64,000 nt of DNA from Halobaculum magnesiiphilum (GTDB lineage: Archaea > Halobacteriota > Halobacteria > Halobacteriales > Haloferacaceae), in the NCBI RefSeq assembly GCF_019823105.1, contig NZ_CP081958.1:2728001-2792000 (forward strand), given 5' to 3'. The notes beneath the pieces were generated by a model that saw only the letters and a program-made list of their open reading frames with translations, had not been told where the DNA came from and did no database searches. Of the stretch, positions 8,355 through 16,603 are shown one piece after another (within the stretch, counting starts at the first letter, position 1; each line of letters begins with the position of its first letter). The translations under genes were made by a program, and so were the position numbers.

Positions 8355-8888
8355 ATGAGCGAACCGCGCGTCCCCGGAGGCGGGGACGACGCCGTCGAGC
8401 TGCCGTGCGGCGAGACGCGGCCGATGTCGGTGTTCGACCTCGGCATGCGCGAGTACGACTGCGCGTGCGGGGCGACCCACGGCGTCGTCACCGACGTGAA
8501 CCCGCCCGAGCGCTTCCTCCCGGAGTTCCTGGTCGGGACGCTGCGGGAGGCCGTCGAGACGACCAGCGACGAGATGCCGGAGTTCGGCACCCCGCACCTG
8601 ATGGGCATCGTGCTGGAGGAGTTCCCCGAACGGGTGACGGCAGTCGACGCCAGCGAGAACCCCGACATGGGCTACTCGATGCTGTGGGTGACGGAGTTCG
8701 ACTCCCGGCGCCTCCACGAGATCGTCGTCGAGTTGGTGATCGAGCTGATGGAGCACGCCGTCAGTCACGCCGACGACTCGACGGCGATGACGCAGTTCGA
8801 AGAGCAGATGCTGGAGTTCGACGTGAGCGATTTCGTCGAGCAGTACCGCGCCGAGCGGGACCTCGAAGCCGACGACGTGTACGTCTGA
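8355..8888 (+). CDS. Haloarchaeal conserved protein with Cys pair (DUF5815-like)
   Basis: This 177-residue soluble protein has no recognised catalytic motif. N-terminal cysteines (LPCGE and YDCACGATHG, about residues 18-38) could form a small zinc site. The middle, EFLVGTLREAVETTSDEMPE and FGTPHLMGIVLEEFP, and the long helix IVVELVIELMEHAVSHAD look well structured. A good TATA-like GCTTTTTAA (8322-8330) sits 28 nt before the ATG, supporting the start. I associate it with a haloarchaeal domain of unknown function (probably DUF5815) from memory, which should be checked. Confidence 0.8.
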   Translation: MSEPRVPGGGDDAVELPCGETRPMSVFDLGMREYDCACGATHGVVTDVNPPERFLPEFLVGTLREAVETTSDEMPEFGTPHLMGIVLEEFPERVTAVDASENPDMGYSMLWVTEFDSRRLHEIVVELVIELMEHAVSHADDSTAMTQFEEQMLEFDVSDFVEQYRAERDLEADDVYV

Positions 8889-9126
8889 TCTCCTGCGAGT
8901 CTTGCGTTTCTGTTGTCGGTACCGATTCGGTCGATCGGCTCGGACAGCGACCGCGACCGCCGCGGCGACGGCGACGACGACCGCGAAAGCCCCGCGGCTG
9001 TCGGCTCGGGCGGCTCGCTGCGCTCCGCTCACGGGTCACTTCGTTCCCCGTTCGCATCGAGGCCTCACTCCGTTCGGCCTCGCTCGCCTCCCTGCGGTGC
9101 TTGCGTTACCGGCCTTCGCCGACAGC

Positions 9127-9341
9127 CGCGGCCCCTTTCAGTCCCACCCGGCCCGGGTCGGTCGAGCGTCGAACCCATACGCACGGTGTGCACGAACTGG
9201 GGGCGGTCGGCGCGCGCCGCCGCGGCTCCGTCCGCGGCGGAAGCGCGCGAGGGCGAGCGAGCGAACGGAGTGAGCGAGTGAGTCGGTTGGGGAGGACGAG
9301 GTGCGGTGCGGTCGCGGTGGGTGGGACTGAAAGGGGCCGCG
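9127..9341. repeat. 215-bp element with 23-bp perfect terminal inverted repeats
   Basis: The left arm (9127-9149) begins cgcggcccctttcagtccca and the right arm (9319-9341) contains gggtgggactgaaaggggcc; the arms are perfect reverse complements over 23 nt. Inside lies a strong hairpin at 9212-9248 (ccgccgcgg and ccgcggcgg around a ctccgt loop, extended by a gcgcg/cgcgc stem). There is no transposase and the flanks (gacagc and tagcga) show no target-site duplication. It could be a MITE-like repeat, a structured RNA or a regulatory site. The perfect arms are seen directly; the function is unknown. Confidence 0.7.
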
Positions 9342-9478
9342 TAGCGACACGGGGGCTTTCGAGAACAGCGACTTCATCAACGCCAGCGACTCCTCACCCA
9401 CGCCGGGGACACTGCCCGGCCGGAACCGTCCGATCCACATCCGACAGCCGCGACCACGGCGTGTGTCACGCCGTACCA

Positions 9479-9493
9479 TTACGAATTTCGTAA
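9479..9493. promoter_or_regulatory. Operator-like palindrome upstream of carB
   Basis: TTACGAATTTCGTAA is a 15-nt palindrome (7-1-7) about 40 nt upstream of the carB TATA. It is followed by half-site-like TACGAAA (9500-9506) and TACGAG (9512-9517), suggesting a regulator-binding array. A pyrimidine or arginine-responsive regulator is possible but unproven. Confidence 0.5.
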
Positions 9494-9522
9494 AGTCGCT
9501 ACGAAAATCGGTACGAGTCGTC

Positions 9523-9533
9523 GGCCTTATTAC
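9523..9533 (+). promoter_or_regulatory. carB TATA box
   Basis: The tract gccttattacg is centred about 28 nt upstream of the ATG at 9557, which favours that start over the ATG at 9548. Confidence 0.5.
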
Positions 9534-9556
9534 GATGAACGCACTCGATGGCGGTA

Positions 9557-12500
9557 ATGAGTCAGGACACCGACGAGGAGACCCGGACCATTCTCCTCAT
9601 CGGCAGCGGGCCCATCCAGATCGGACAGGCGGCAGAGTTCGACTACTCCGGCGCGCAGGCGTGTCGCGCGCTGCAGGAGGAGGGCGCGCGAGTCGTCCTC
9701 GTCAACTCCAACCCGGCGACGATCATGACGGACCCGGAGATGGCGGACAAGGTGTACATCGAGCCGATCACCACCGAGGCGATCTCGGAGGTCATCGCGA
9801 CAGAGCAGCCCGACGGCGTCATCGCCGGCCTGGGCGGCCAGACCGGCCTCAACGTCACCGCCGAGCTGGCCGAGGAGGGCGTGCTCGAGGAGCACGACGT
9901 GGAGATCATGGGGACGCCCCTCGACACCATCTACGCGACCGAGGACCGCGACCTGTTCCGCCAGCGCATGGAGGAACTGGGCCAGCCGGTCCCCGCCTCG
10001 ACGACCATCTCGATGGACGAGGACGAATCGGTCTCACAGCTCACCGAGGACGACCTCCGCGAGCGCGTCGAGGACGCCGTCGACGAGGTGGGCGGCCTCC
10101 CGGTCATCGCGCGCACGACCTACACGCTCGGCGGGAGCGGGTCGGGCGTCGTCGACGACATGGAGGAACTGATCGCCCGCGTGCGCAAGGGGCTGCGCCT
10201 CTCGCGCAACTCTGAGGTGCTCATCACCGAGTCCATCTCCGGGTGGGTCGAGCTGGAGTACGAGGTGATGCGCGACGCCGACAACTCCTGTGTCATCATC
10301 TGCAACATGGAGAACCTCGACCCGATGGGCATCCACACGGGCGAGTCCACCGTCGTCACGCCCTCGCAGGTCATCCCCGACGACGGCCACCAGAAGATGC
10401 GCGACGCCGCGCTCGAAGTCATCCGCGACCTGGGCATCCAGGGCGGCTGTAACATCCAGTTCGCGTGGCGCGACGACGGCACCCCCGGCGGCGAGTACCG
10501 CGTCGTCGAGGTGAACCCGCGCGTCTCGCGCTCCTCCGCGCTGGCGTCGAAGGCGACGGGCTACCCCATCGCCCGCGTCACCGCGAAGGTCGCGCTCGGC
10601 AAGCGCCTGCACGAGATCACCAACGAGATCACCGGCGAGACGACCGCCGCCTTCGAGCCGGCCATCGACTACGTCGTCACGAAGGTGCCGCGCTGGCCCA
10701 TCGACAAGTTCGAGGAGACCGACTTCACGCTCTCGACGGCGATGAAGTCGACCGGCGAGGCGATGGCGATCGGGCGCACCTTCGAGGAGAGCCTCCTGAA
10801 GGCGCTCCGGAGCTCCGAGTACGACCCCGCCGTCGACTTCGGCGACCTGGAGGACGACGAACTGACCGAGCAGTACCTCGAACGCCCGAGCCCCGACCGG
10901 CCGTACGCGATGTTCGAGGCGTTCGAGCGCGGCTTCTCGGTCGAGGAGGTCGTCGAGGCGACCGGCATCTACGAGTGGTACGTCGAGCGCTTCCACCGCA
11001 TCGTCGAGGCGAGCAAGGAGGTCGTCGACGGCGAGTTCACCGAGGCGGCGACCGCGGGCTTCACGAACGCGGAGATCAGCGCGCTCGCGGGCAACGTCTT
11101 CGAGGACTCCAGCCTCACGTGGCTGCCGGAGACGCGCGGCGCGTGGCGCGAGGCGAGCGACGCGACCGCGGCCGCGGCGACCGCCGGCGGCGACGCCGAT
11201 GCCGACGCGGGCGGCGACCTCCCGGTGTCGGCGGCCCGCGCCGGCGTCGGCGAGGTCGAGGCGAACGTCCCCGGCCGGACGTACAAGCAGGTCGACACCT
11301 GCGCCGGCGAGTTCCAGGCGTCGACGCCGTACTACTACTCCTCGCGCAAGCCGGAGTGGTTCTCCGGCCCGTTCGAGGGCGACGCCGCCGGCGGCGAGCT
11401 CCGCGTCGACCGCGACGCCGAGAGCGTCGTCGTCGTGGGCGGCGGCCCCATCCGCATCGGGCAGGGCGTCGAGTTCGACTACTGCTCGGTCCACGCGGTG
11501 CGCGCGCTGCGCGAGCAGGGCATCGACGCCCACGTCGTCAACAACAACCCCGAGACCGTCTCCACCGACTACGACACCTCCGACGGGCTGTTCTTCGAGC
11601 CCATCACCGCCGAGGAGGTCGCCGACGTGATCGAGGCGACCGCCGCCGACGGCGTGATGATCCAGTTCGGCGGGCAGACCTCCGTCGACATCGGCGAGCC
11701 CCTCGCCGACGAACTCGACCGCCGCGGCGTCGAGTGCGACATCATGGGCACCTCCGTCGAGGCGATGGACCTGGCGGAGGACCGCGACCGCTTCAACCGC
11801 CTCATGGACGAGCGCGAAATCGCCCAGCCGGAGGGCGGCAGCGCCACCAGCGAGGAGGAGGCGCTGGAACTCGCGCGCGACATCGGCTACCCGGTGTTGG
11901 TCCGGCCGAGCTACGTGCTCGGCGGGCGCGCGATGCGCGTCGTCGACGACGACGACGAGCTGAAGGAGTACATCGAGGAGGCCGTGCGCGTCTCCCCCGA
12001 CAAGCCGATCCTCGTCGACGAGTTCCTCGCGGACGCGGTCGAGCTCGACGTGGACGCCGTCGCAGACGGCGAGGACGTGCTCATCGGCGGCGTGATGGAG
12101 CACGTCGAGGCCGCGGGCGTCCACTCGGGCGACTCCGCCTGCGTCATCCCGCCGCGCTCTCTGGACGACGAGACGATGTCCCGCGTGCGCGAGGTGACCG
12201 AGGAGATCGCCGACGCCCTCGACACGGTCGGCCTCATGAACGTCCAACTGGCCGTCCGTGACGAGAGCGAGGCGCGGAGCGCCTCGGATGCGAGCGGTGA
12301 AACCGCGAGCGAGGTGTACGTGCTGGAGGCGAACCCGCGCTCCTCGCGCACCGTCCCGTTCGTCTCGAAGGCGACGGGCGTCCCCATCGCGAAGCTCGCC
12401 GCGCGCGTGATGGCCGGCGAGTCGCTCGCGGACATCGGCGCCGAGGAGTCGGTGCCCGAGCACTTCTCGGTGAAGGAGGTCGTCCTCCCGTTCGACCGCC

Positions 12501-12961
12501 TGCCGAACTCGGACCCGCGGCTGGGCCCCGAGATGAAGTCGACGGGCGAGGTGATGGGCACGGCCAGCGACTTCGGCGTCGCCTACGGCAAGGCGCTCGA
12601 CGCCGCCGGCCAGCGGCTCCCCGACGGCGGCACCGTCGCCTTCGAGACCGTCGGCGACAGCCTCCCGTTGAAGGGCACCGAGGAGTACGAGCACCTCCGC
12701 GCGGGCTTGGAGGAGTACTACGAGATCGAGCCGGTCGGCGACGTGGAGGAGGCCCTGCGCCGCGGCGACATCGACCTCCTGATCTCCGACGAGGTCGACG
12801 CGCTGCGCGCGGCCGTCACCGAGGAGGTCGCGTACCTCTCGACGACCGAGTCCGTCGAGGCGTCGCTTTCGGCGCTCGCCTCCCGCGGGAAGGACCTGGA
12901 CGTGCTCGCGGTCTCCGAGCGCCCGCGCCACAACGAGGCGTGGGGGCGCGCCGACGACTGA
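9557..12961 (+). CDS. carB: Carbamoyl phosphate synthase large subunit
   Basis: The protein makes carbamoyl phosphate for pyrimidine and arginine synthesis together with the glutaminase subunit CarA. The 1134-residue chain has the duplicated ATP-grasp architecture: the first half starts ILLIGSGPIQIGQAAEFDYS and the second VVVVGGGPIRIGQGVEFDYC, with VNSNPATIMTDPE and VNNNPETVSTDYDTSDGLFF as paired PurK-type repeats. The C-terminal MGS-like allosteric domain ends at a shortened TESVEASLSAL region. Two haloarchaeal features stand out: an acidic Ala/Asp linker near residues 540-560, and an insert with two DNA palindromes at 12260-12310. The ATG at 9557 is preferred from TATA spacing; an ATG at 9548 is the alternative. 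No carA is adjacent. Confidence 0.97.
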   Translation: MSQDTDEETRTILLIGSGPIQIGQAAEFDYSGAQACRALQEEGARVVLVNSNPATIMTDPEMADKVYIEPITTEAISEVIATEQPDGVIAGLGGQTGLNVTAELAEEGVLEEHDVEIMGTPLDTIYATEDRDLFRQRMEELGQPVPASTTISMDEDESVSQLTEDDLRERVEDAVDEVGGLPVIARTTYTLGGSGSGVVDDMEELIARVRKGLRLSRNSEVLITESISGWVELEYEVMRDADNSCVIICNMENLDPMGIHTGESTVVTPSQVIPDDGHQKMRDAALEVIRDLGIQGGCNIQFAWRDDGTPGGEYRVVEVNPRVSRSSALASKATGYPIARVTAKVALGKRLHEITNEITGETTAAFEPAIDYVVTKVPRWPIDKFEETDFTLSTAMKSTGEAMAIGRTFEESLLKALRSSEYDPAVDFGDLEDDELTEQYLERPSPDRPYAMFEAFERGFSVEEVVEATGIYEWYVERFHRIVEASKEVVDGEFTEAATAGFTNAEISALAGNVFEDSSLTWLPETRGAWREASDATAAAATAGGDADADAGGDLPVSAARAGVGEVEANVPGRTYKQVDTCAGEFQASTPYYYSSRKPEWFSGPFEGDAAGGELRVDRDAESVVVVGGGPIRIGQGVEFDYCSVHAVRALREQGIDAHVVNNNPETVSTDYDTSDGLFFEPITAEEVADVIEATAADGVMIQFGGQTSVDIGEPLADELDRRGVECDIMGTSVEAMDLAEDRDRFNRLMDEREIAQPEGGSATSEEEALELARDIGYPVLVRPSYVLGGRAMRVVDDDDELKEYIEEAVRVSPDKPILVDEFLADAVELDVDAVADGEDVLIGGVMEHVEAAGVHSGDSACVIPPRSLDDETMSRVREVTEEIADALDTVGLMNVQLAVRDESEARSASDASGETASEVYVLEANPRSSRTVPFVSKATGVPIAKLAARVMAGESLADIGAEESVPEHFSVKEVVLPFDRLPNSDPRLGPEMKSTGEVMGTASDFGVAYGKALDAAGQRLPDGGTVAFETVGDSLPLKGTEEYEHLRAGLEEYYEIEPVGDVEEALRRGDIDLLISDEVDALRAAVTEEVAYLSTTESVEASLSALASRGKDLDVLAVSERPRHNEAWGRADD
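12260..12310 (+). repeat. In-frame palindromic insert within carB
   Basis: Two adjacent hairpin sequences sit inside the second ATP-grasp half: cgaggcgc-gga-gcgcctcg (12268-12286) and gcggt-gaa-accgc (12294-12306). They encode the low-complexity peptide ESEARSASDASGETAS between conserved strands. A similar double palindrome occurs in herA. Confidence 0.6.
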
Positions 12962-13037
12962 AGCGACGCTGACGGCCGAGGCCACGCCGCGGCCGAATCG
13001 CCTCCGACTGAAGCGACGCCGCCGGCCGAGGCCACGC
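12955..13037 (+). repeat. Imperfect 33-bp direct repeat at the 3' end of carB
   Basis: Copies at 12955-12987 and 13005-13037 share 31 of 33 bases (both begin cgactgaagcgacgc), 50 bp apart. The first copy carries the carB stop codon, so this looks like a small local duplication of the gene's tail. Confidence 0.6.
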
Positions 13038-13114
13038 TGACCGTCGATTCCGACCCCCGGCCCTCGGCTTCGGTCCCCGACCCGCTTTTCACGCCGCTCC
13101 GCGAACGGCGGCCC

Positions 13115-13789
13115 ATGACCGACGACGCTCCGTCCTCGACAAACGACGACACGCCCCAGCCGGTAGCCGACTCGCTCCCGGACGACCTCGCCGAGGTCTT
13201 CCCCGCGTACGCCGAGATCGCCGACCCCGACCTCCGCGTCGGCGTCCGCGACGCGTACGCGGTCGCGCTCGCGGAGACCGACTGGACCGACCTCGACGCG
13301 GTGCCGTGGCTCCCGGACGAGCAGGCGCGGCTGGGCCTCCCAGACGAGACGAACGTCAGGCACGTCAACGACGTGGCGGCGCTGGCGACGGCGCTCGCGG
13401 ACGCGTTGCTCGCGCGCCGCCCCGACTCGGGGCTCGACCGCGACCTCGTCGTCGCGGGCGCGCTCCTCCACGACATCAGCAAACTGTACGAGTTCGGTCC
13501 CGGGGACGCCGACGCGTTCGACGGGGACGAGGGTCCCGACGGCGACGAGGCGACCGTGGACGGCCGGTACGGCACCGAGTACTACGACCTCCTCGGCCAC
13601 CCGTACGTCGGCGTTCACGTCTGCGAGGCCGCGGGGCTGTCGGTCGAACTCTCACACGTCGTGCTGTCACACACCGGCCGCACCGCCGTCGAACCGGCGA
13701 CGCTGGAGGCCGAGATCGTGAAGCGGGCCGACGAGGTCGCCGCCGCGACGATCCGAGCGCGGGCGCTGGAGGACCTGCGCGACACCTGA
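13115..13789 (+). CDS. HD domain metal-dependent phosphohydrolase
   Basis: A 224-residue soluble protein with the HD superfamily metal ligands in order: RHVNDVAALA (first His), LLHDISKLYEFG (HD pair), GHPYVGVHV and LSHVVLSHTGR (later His residues). An acidic insert around residues 130-150 (DADAFDGDEGPDGDE) separates the HD pair from the next helix. A TATA-like CTTTTCAC (13085-13092) lies 28 nt before the ATG. Substrates of this family include nucleotides and cyclic nucleotides; none can be assigned here. Confidence 0.87.
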   Translation: MTDDAPSSTNDDTPQPVADSLPDDLAEVFPAYAEIADPDLRVGVRDAYAVALAETDWTDLDAVPWLPDEQARLGLPDETNVRHVNDVAALATALADALLARRPDSGLDRDLVVAGALLHDISKLYEFGPGDADAFDGDEGPDGDEATVDGRYGTEYYDLLGHPYVGVHVCEAAGLSVELSHVVLSHTGRTAVEPATLEAEIVKRADEVAAATIRARALEDLRDT

Positions 13790-13818
13790 TCCGGGGCGGG
13801 AACCCGACCCCGCGGCGA

Positions 13819-14640
13819 CTACTCCAGCTTCCCGAGGGCCTCGAAGAAGTCCGCGGAGGGCCCGGCGATCCGGACGGGCGGCTCCGTCGTCGCGACGGTC
13901 ACCTCCGTCGGCACGTCGAACGAGCGCCCGCCGCGCCCGTCGGTGATGACGATCGCCTCCTCGGCGTCGGTGAGGGTGAGGCTCACCGACGCGTCCGGCC
14001 CGGTCACCAGCGGGGGCATCCCGTCCTCGGCGCACATCTCGGTGACGACGAGGCCGTCGACCGACGGGTGGACGAGCGGGCCGCCCTCCGAGAGGTTGTA
14101 CGCGGTCGACCCGGTCGGCGTCGACACGAGGACGCCGTCCGCGTGGCCGCTGGAGTACAGCGAGCCGTCGACGCGGACCTCGTAGCCGACGCCGCCGCCG
14201 CGCCCGCGGCGGCCGCCCTGGACGACGATCTCGTTGGCTGCCGGCTCCGAGTGCCACCCGTCGCAGGCGGCCGCGAGCCGGGGTGCCTCACGGACGTGCA
14301 TCCCCTCCCCGCGAAACGCCTCCACCTCGTCGAGGACGGCGTCGACGGCCTCGCCCGGGGAGACGGCGTTGAGGAACCCGACCTCGCCGAGGTTGACGCC
14401 GAGGATCGGCACGCCGCCGGCGCCGCGGGCGGCGAAGAGGAAGGTGCCGTCGCCGCCGATCGAGACGACGAGATCGACGCCGTCCATCGCCGAGACAGGG
14501 ACGCCGTCGAGGTCGAGCGCGTCGGCGGTCGCCTCGTCGACGGCGACGCGCACGTCGGCCGCACGGAGCCTGTCGCGCAGGTCCTCCGCGAGGTACGCCG
14601 CGCGGTTGTTCCCTCGCTGAGCGACGATGCCGACTTCCAT
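13819..14640 (-). CDS. nadK: NAD kinase
   Basis: The product phosphorylates NAD to NADP. The 273-residue protein contains the GGDGT motif of the NAD kinase/diacylglycerol kinase fold ([15 protein letters not shown], about residues 60-75), the NE/D motif ([10 protein letters not shown]), and the conserved [20 protein letters not shown] substrate-binding stretch. An inserted Arg/Gly run ([12 protein letters not shown]) replaces a loop after the NE motif. The minus-strand TATA GGCTTTTTGCCC (14661-14672) is about 26 nt upstream of the ATG. It converges with the HD gene. Confidence 0.96.
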   Translation of the reverse strand: MEVGIVAQRGNNRAAYLAEDLRDRLRAADVRVAVDEATADALDLDGVPVSAMDGVDLVVSIGGDGTFLFAARGAGGVPILGVNLGEVGFLNAVSPGEAVDAVLDEVEAFRGEGMHVREAPRLAAACDGWHSEPAANEIVVQGGRRGRGGGVGYEVRVDGSLYSSGHADGVLVSTPTGSTAYNLSEGGPLVHPSVDGLVVTEMCAEDGMPPLVTGPDASVSLTLTDAEEAIVITDGRGGRSFDVPTEVTVATTEPPVRIAGPSADFFEALGKLE

Positions 14641-14818
14641 ACGCGGACCTCGCCGTCCCCGGGCAAAAAGCCACCCGACAGCGGTTTCGCCCGCCCGACA
14701 ACGGCCGCCCCCGCCCGACGGCGCCCGCCCGCGCTCGACAGTCGTCGCCTGTGCGTGCGGTCGGCTCCGGCGACGCGCTGGGGAACATTCATGCCGGCGG
14801 CCCGTCTCCGGGGTGACG

Positions 14819-14908
14819 ATGAGCGAACGGCCGACGCCGGCGCGCGCCGTCAGCGTCCCGCCACGGCAGGCGCCGGTCGGTCGAGCTCACGGGAGGTGGC
14901 GACCGTGA
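14819..14908 (+). CDS. Short ORF coupled to the KaiC-like gene
   Basis: A 29-codon ORF (begins [12 protein letters not shown], ends [10 protein letters not shown]) whose TGA overlaps the GTG start of the KaiC-like gene as GTGA. A TATA-like GAACATTCATG (14783-14793) sits about 30 nt upstream of its ATG, so an mRNA could begin here. It may be a real microprotein or a translational-coupling leader. It is basic and Pro/Arg-rich, unlike typical haloarchaeal proteins, so a purely regulatory role is more likely. Confidence 0.4.
   Translation: MSERPTPARAVSVPPRQAPVGRAHGRWRP
14892..14898 (+). promoter_or_regulatory. Shine-Dalgarno site of the KaiC-like gene
   Basis: GGAGGTG ends 6 nt before the GTG start. 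Such strong sites are uncommon in this mostly leaderless genome and support the GTG at 14905 as an internal, reinitiating start. Confidence 0.6.
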
Positions 14909-16365
14909 GCGACGACGAGGACTGGTTCGAGCGCGCCCTCCGCGAGGACAACCGGGACGACGACGACGGGGACGAACCCGACGACGAGCGAGCGGACGAC
15001 GCGGACGGTGCGGACGACGCTGGCGGCGGGAACGGGGCAGACGGCGCGAACGCCGCAGACGGCGCGGAGGATGAAGCGGCGGGCGTCGAGGACGACATCG
15101 ACGGCGACCGCGACGCGCCGTCGCCTGACGACTCGCCGCTCGACGTCGATGTCGACCACGTCGACGAGGAGTTCGACGATATCGACGACGGCTCGCTCGA
15201 CGCCGCGTTCGCGGACGACTTCGAGGGGGACGCCACCGACGCCGCCGAGCCGGAGTCGGTCGACGGCGACGGGTTCGACGGTGAGGAGATCGATGCCGGC
15301 GGATTCGGCGGCCTCGACGGGAACGGCGGCGTCGACGACGGTCCGGCGGCGGACCCGTTCGGCGGCCCACGCGACGAACCGGACGGCGACGCAACCGACG
15401 GCTCCGAGCCCGTCGACCGTGACGGTGGCGACGCGACCGACGATCCCGAGTCCGGCGACCGCGACGCCGACCCCGCCGAGGACCCGTTCGGCGAGGGCTT
15501 CGGCGCGGCGATGCGGAACACACCCGGGGCTGGCGGTCCGGACGGCGGTGCTGGCGGCGGGGGACCGGCGGAGCCGGGGAGCGACGACTTCGGCGGCGGG
15601 TTCGGCGACTTCGGCGGTGACTTCGGGGGCGGCGGTCCCGAGTTCGACGAGGAGGAGTTCGACTCCGACATCGCGCGCATCGACATCGGCATCGAGGGGC
15701 TCGACGAGATGATCCTCGGCGGGGTCCCCGAGCGGTCGCTGATGGCCGTCATCGGGAGCGCGGGGACGGGGAAGACGACGTTCGGGCTCCAGTTCCTCAA
15801 CGAGGCGCTGGAGAACGACGGCGACGCGGTGTACATCACCCTCGAGGAGTCGAAGGAGGCGATCCTCTCGACGGCCGAGGAGAAGGGGTGGGAGTACCGC
15901 CGCTTCGCCGAGGAGGACCGCCTCGCGGTCGTCGCGATGGACCCCATCGAGATGGCGAACTCGTTGGACTCCATCCGCGACGACATCTCCCGGCTCGTGA
16001 CCGAGTTCGACGCCGACAGGCTCGTGCTCGACTCCGTCTCGCTGTTGGAGATGATGTACGACCACCCGAGTAAACGCCGCTCGGAGGTGTTCGATTTCGC
16101 CCGCTCGCTGAAACGGGCCGGCGTGACGACGATGCTGACCAGCGAGGCGAGCGAGGACAATCCCTACGCGTCGCGCCACGGCATCGTCGAGTACCTCACC
16201 GACGCCGTGTTCGTCCTCCAGTACGTCCGCCCGTCGGACTTCCGGGAGACTCGCCTCGCCGTGGAGATCCAGAAGATCCGCGACGCGAACCACTCCCGGG
16301 AGACGAAGCCCTACGAGATCATGAGCGACGGGATCTCAGTGTACCGGCAGGCGAACATCTTCTGA
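14905..16365 (+). CDS. KaiC-like RecA-fold ATPase with long disordered N-terminus
   Basis: The 486-residue protein has two parts. Residues 1 to about 250 are Asp/Gly-rich and almost certainly disordered (for example FGGGFGDFGGDFGGGGPEFD near the boundary). From about 254 the single KaiC/RAD55 domain begins (IDIGIEGLDEMILGGVPERS), with Walker A GSAGTGKT at about 282-289, ITLEESKEAI, and Walker B ADRLVLDSVSLL near 370-380. It ends DGISVYRQANIF. Such single-domain KaiC-like ATPases are common in Halobacteria, often near signalling genes; none is adjacent here apart from the downstream UspA gene. The start is fixed by the GGAGGTG site and the overlap with the short upstream ORF. Confidence 0.88.
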   Translation: MSDDEDWFERALREDNRDDDDGDEPDDERADDADGADDAGGGNGADGANAADGAEDEAAGVEDDIDGDRDAPSPDDSPLDVDVDHVDEEFDDIDDGSLDAAFADDFEGDATDAAEPESVDGDGFDGEEIDAGGFGGLDGNGGVDDGPAADPFGGPRDEPDGDATDGSEPVDRDGGDATDDPESGDRDADPAEDPFGEGFGAAMRNTPGAGGPDGGAGGGGPAEPGSDDFGGGFGDFGGDFGGGGPEFDEEEFDSDIARIDIGIEGLDEMILGGVPERSLMAVIGSAGTGKTTFGLQFLNEALENDGDAVYITLEESKEAILSTAEEKGWEYRRFAEEDRLAVVAMDPIEMANSLDSIRDDISRLVTEFDADRLVLDSVSLLEMMYDHPSKRRSEVFDFARSLKRAGVTTMLTSEASEDNPYASRHGIVEYLTDAVFVLQYVRPSDFRETRLAVEIQKIRDANHSRETKPYEIMSDGISVYRQANIF

Positions 16366-16568
16366 ACCGACCGGGAGGCACCGACCGGAGGTCACCGACC
16401 CTCCACCGTATCCGAGCGCGCGCCGCCACGTCGCCAGCGCCGACACCGACCTGTCGGTCCGCCGATCCGATATCCCGATCCATCACGAACGTCGCCAATG
16501 TAATGGACGTTCATACGCTATCAGTCTGTAATGGTCGATACCTTCGTTTTATTCTCCGCACACATGGA

Positions 16569-16578
16569 CAAATATTTG
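16569..16578 (+). promoter_or_regulatory. Promoter of the UspA gene
   Basis: CAAATATTTG is a perfect 10-nt palindrome containing the TATA-like AAATATTT about 30 nt upstream of the ATG. The 238-bp gap before it (16366-16603) holds no gene, only short direct repeats (accgaccgg) at its left end. Confidence 0.55.
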
Positions 16579-16603
16579 GTGTTGGGGCCATATCGGTGTA
16601 GTA

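Larger units (their letters stand above)
8889..9556 (+). other. Non-coding region upstream of carB
   Basis: About 670 bp without a credible gene. It contains degenerate GC-rich motifs of the kind scattered through haloarchaeal intergenic DNA (for example actccgttcggcctcgctcg near 9067-9086 and gagcgagcgaacggagtgag near 9254-9274), the 215-bp inverted-repeat element, and at the right end the carB operator-like palindrome and TATA box. No tRNA or snoRNA-like fold was recognised. Confidence 0.7.

Noticed and set aside
8960-9290. A second small gene cluster in the carB upstream region
   Set aside because: The ORFs there are Arg/Ser/Pro-rich, overlap in several frames and cover the degenerate cgctcactccgttcg-type repeats, so no coding claim is made.
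9127-9341. An insertion sequence
   Set aside because: There is no transposase ORF and no target-site duplication; only terminal inverted repeats remain, so a non-autonomous element or structural repeat is all that can be claimed.
10034-13618. A 1194-codon open frame on the minus strand across carB
   Set aside because: It is antisense to carB, Arg/Val/Leu-rich with no domain, and arises because GC-rich third positions remove stop codons from the opposite strand.
13306-16365. A single plus-strand ORF spanning the HD gene, the nadK region and the KaiC-like gene
   Set aside because: Only the part after 14905 is protein-like; the preceding part is Arg-rich noise in the wrong frame of the HD and antisense of the NAD kinase gene.
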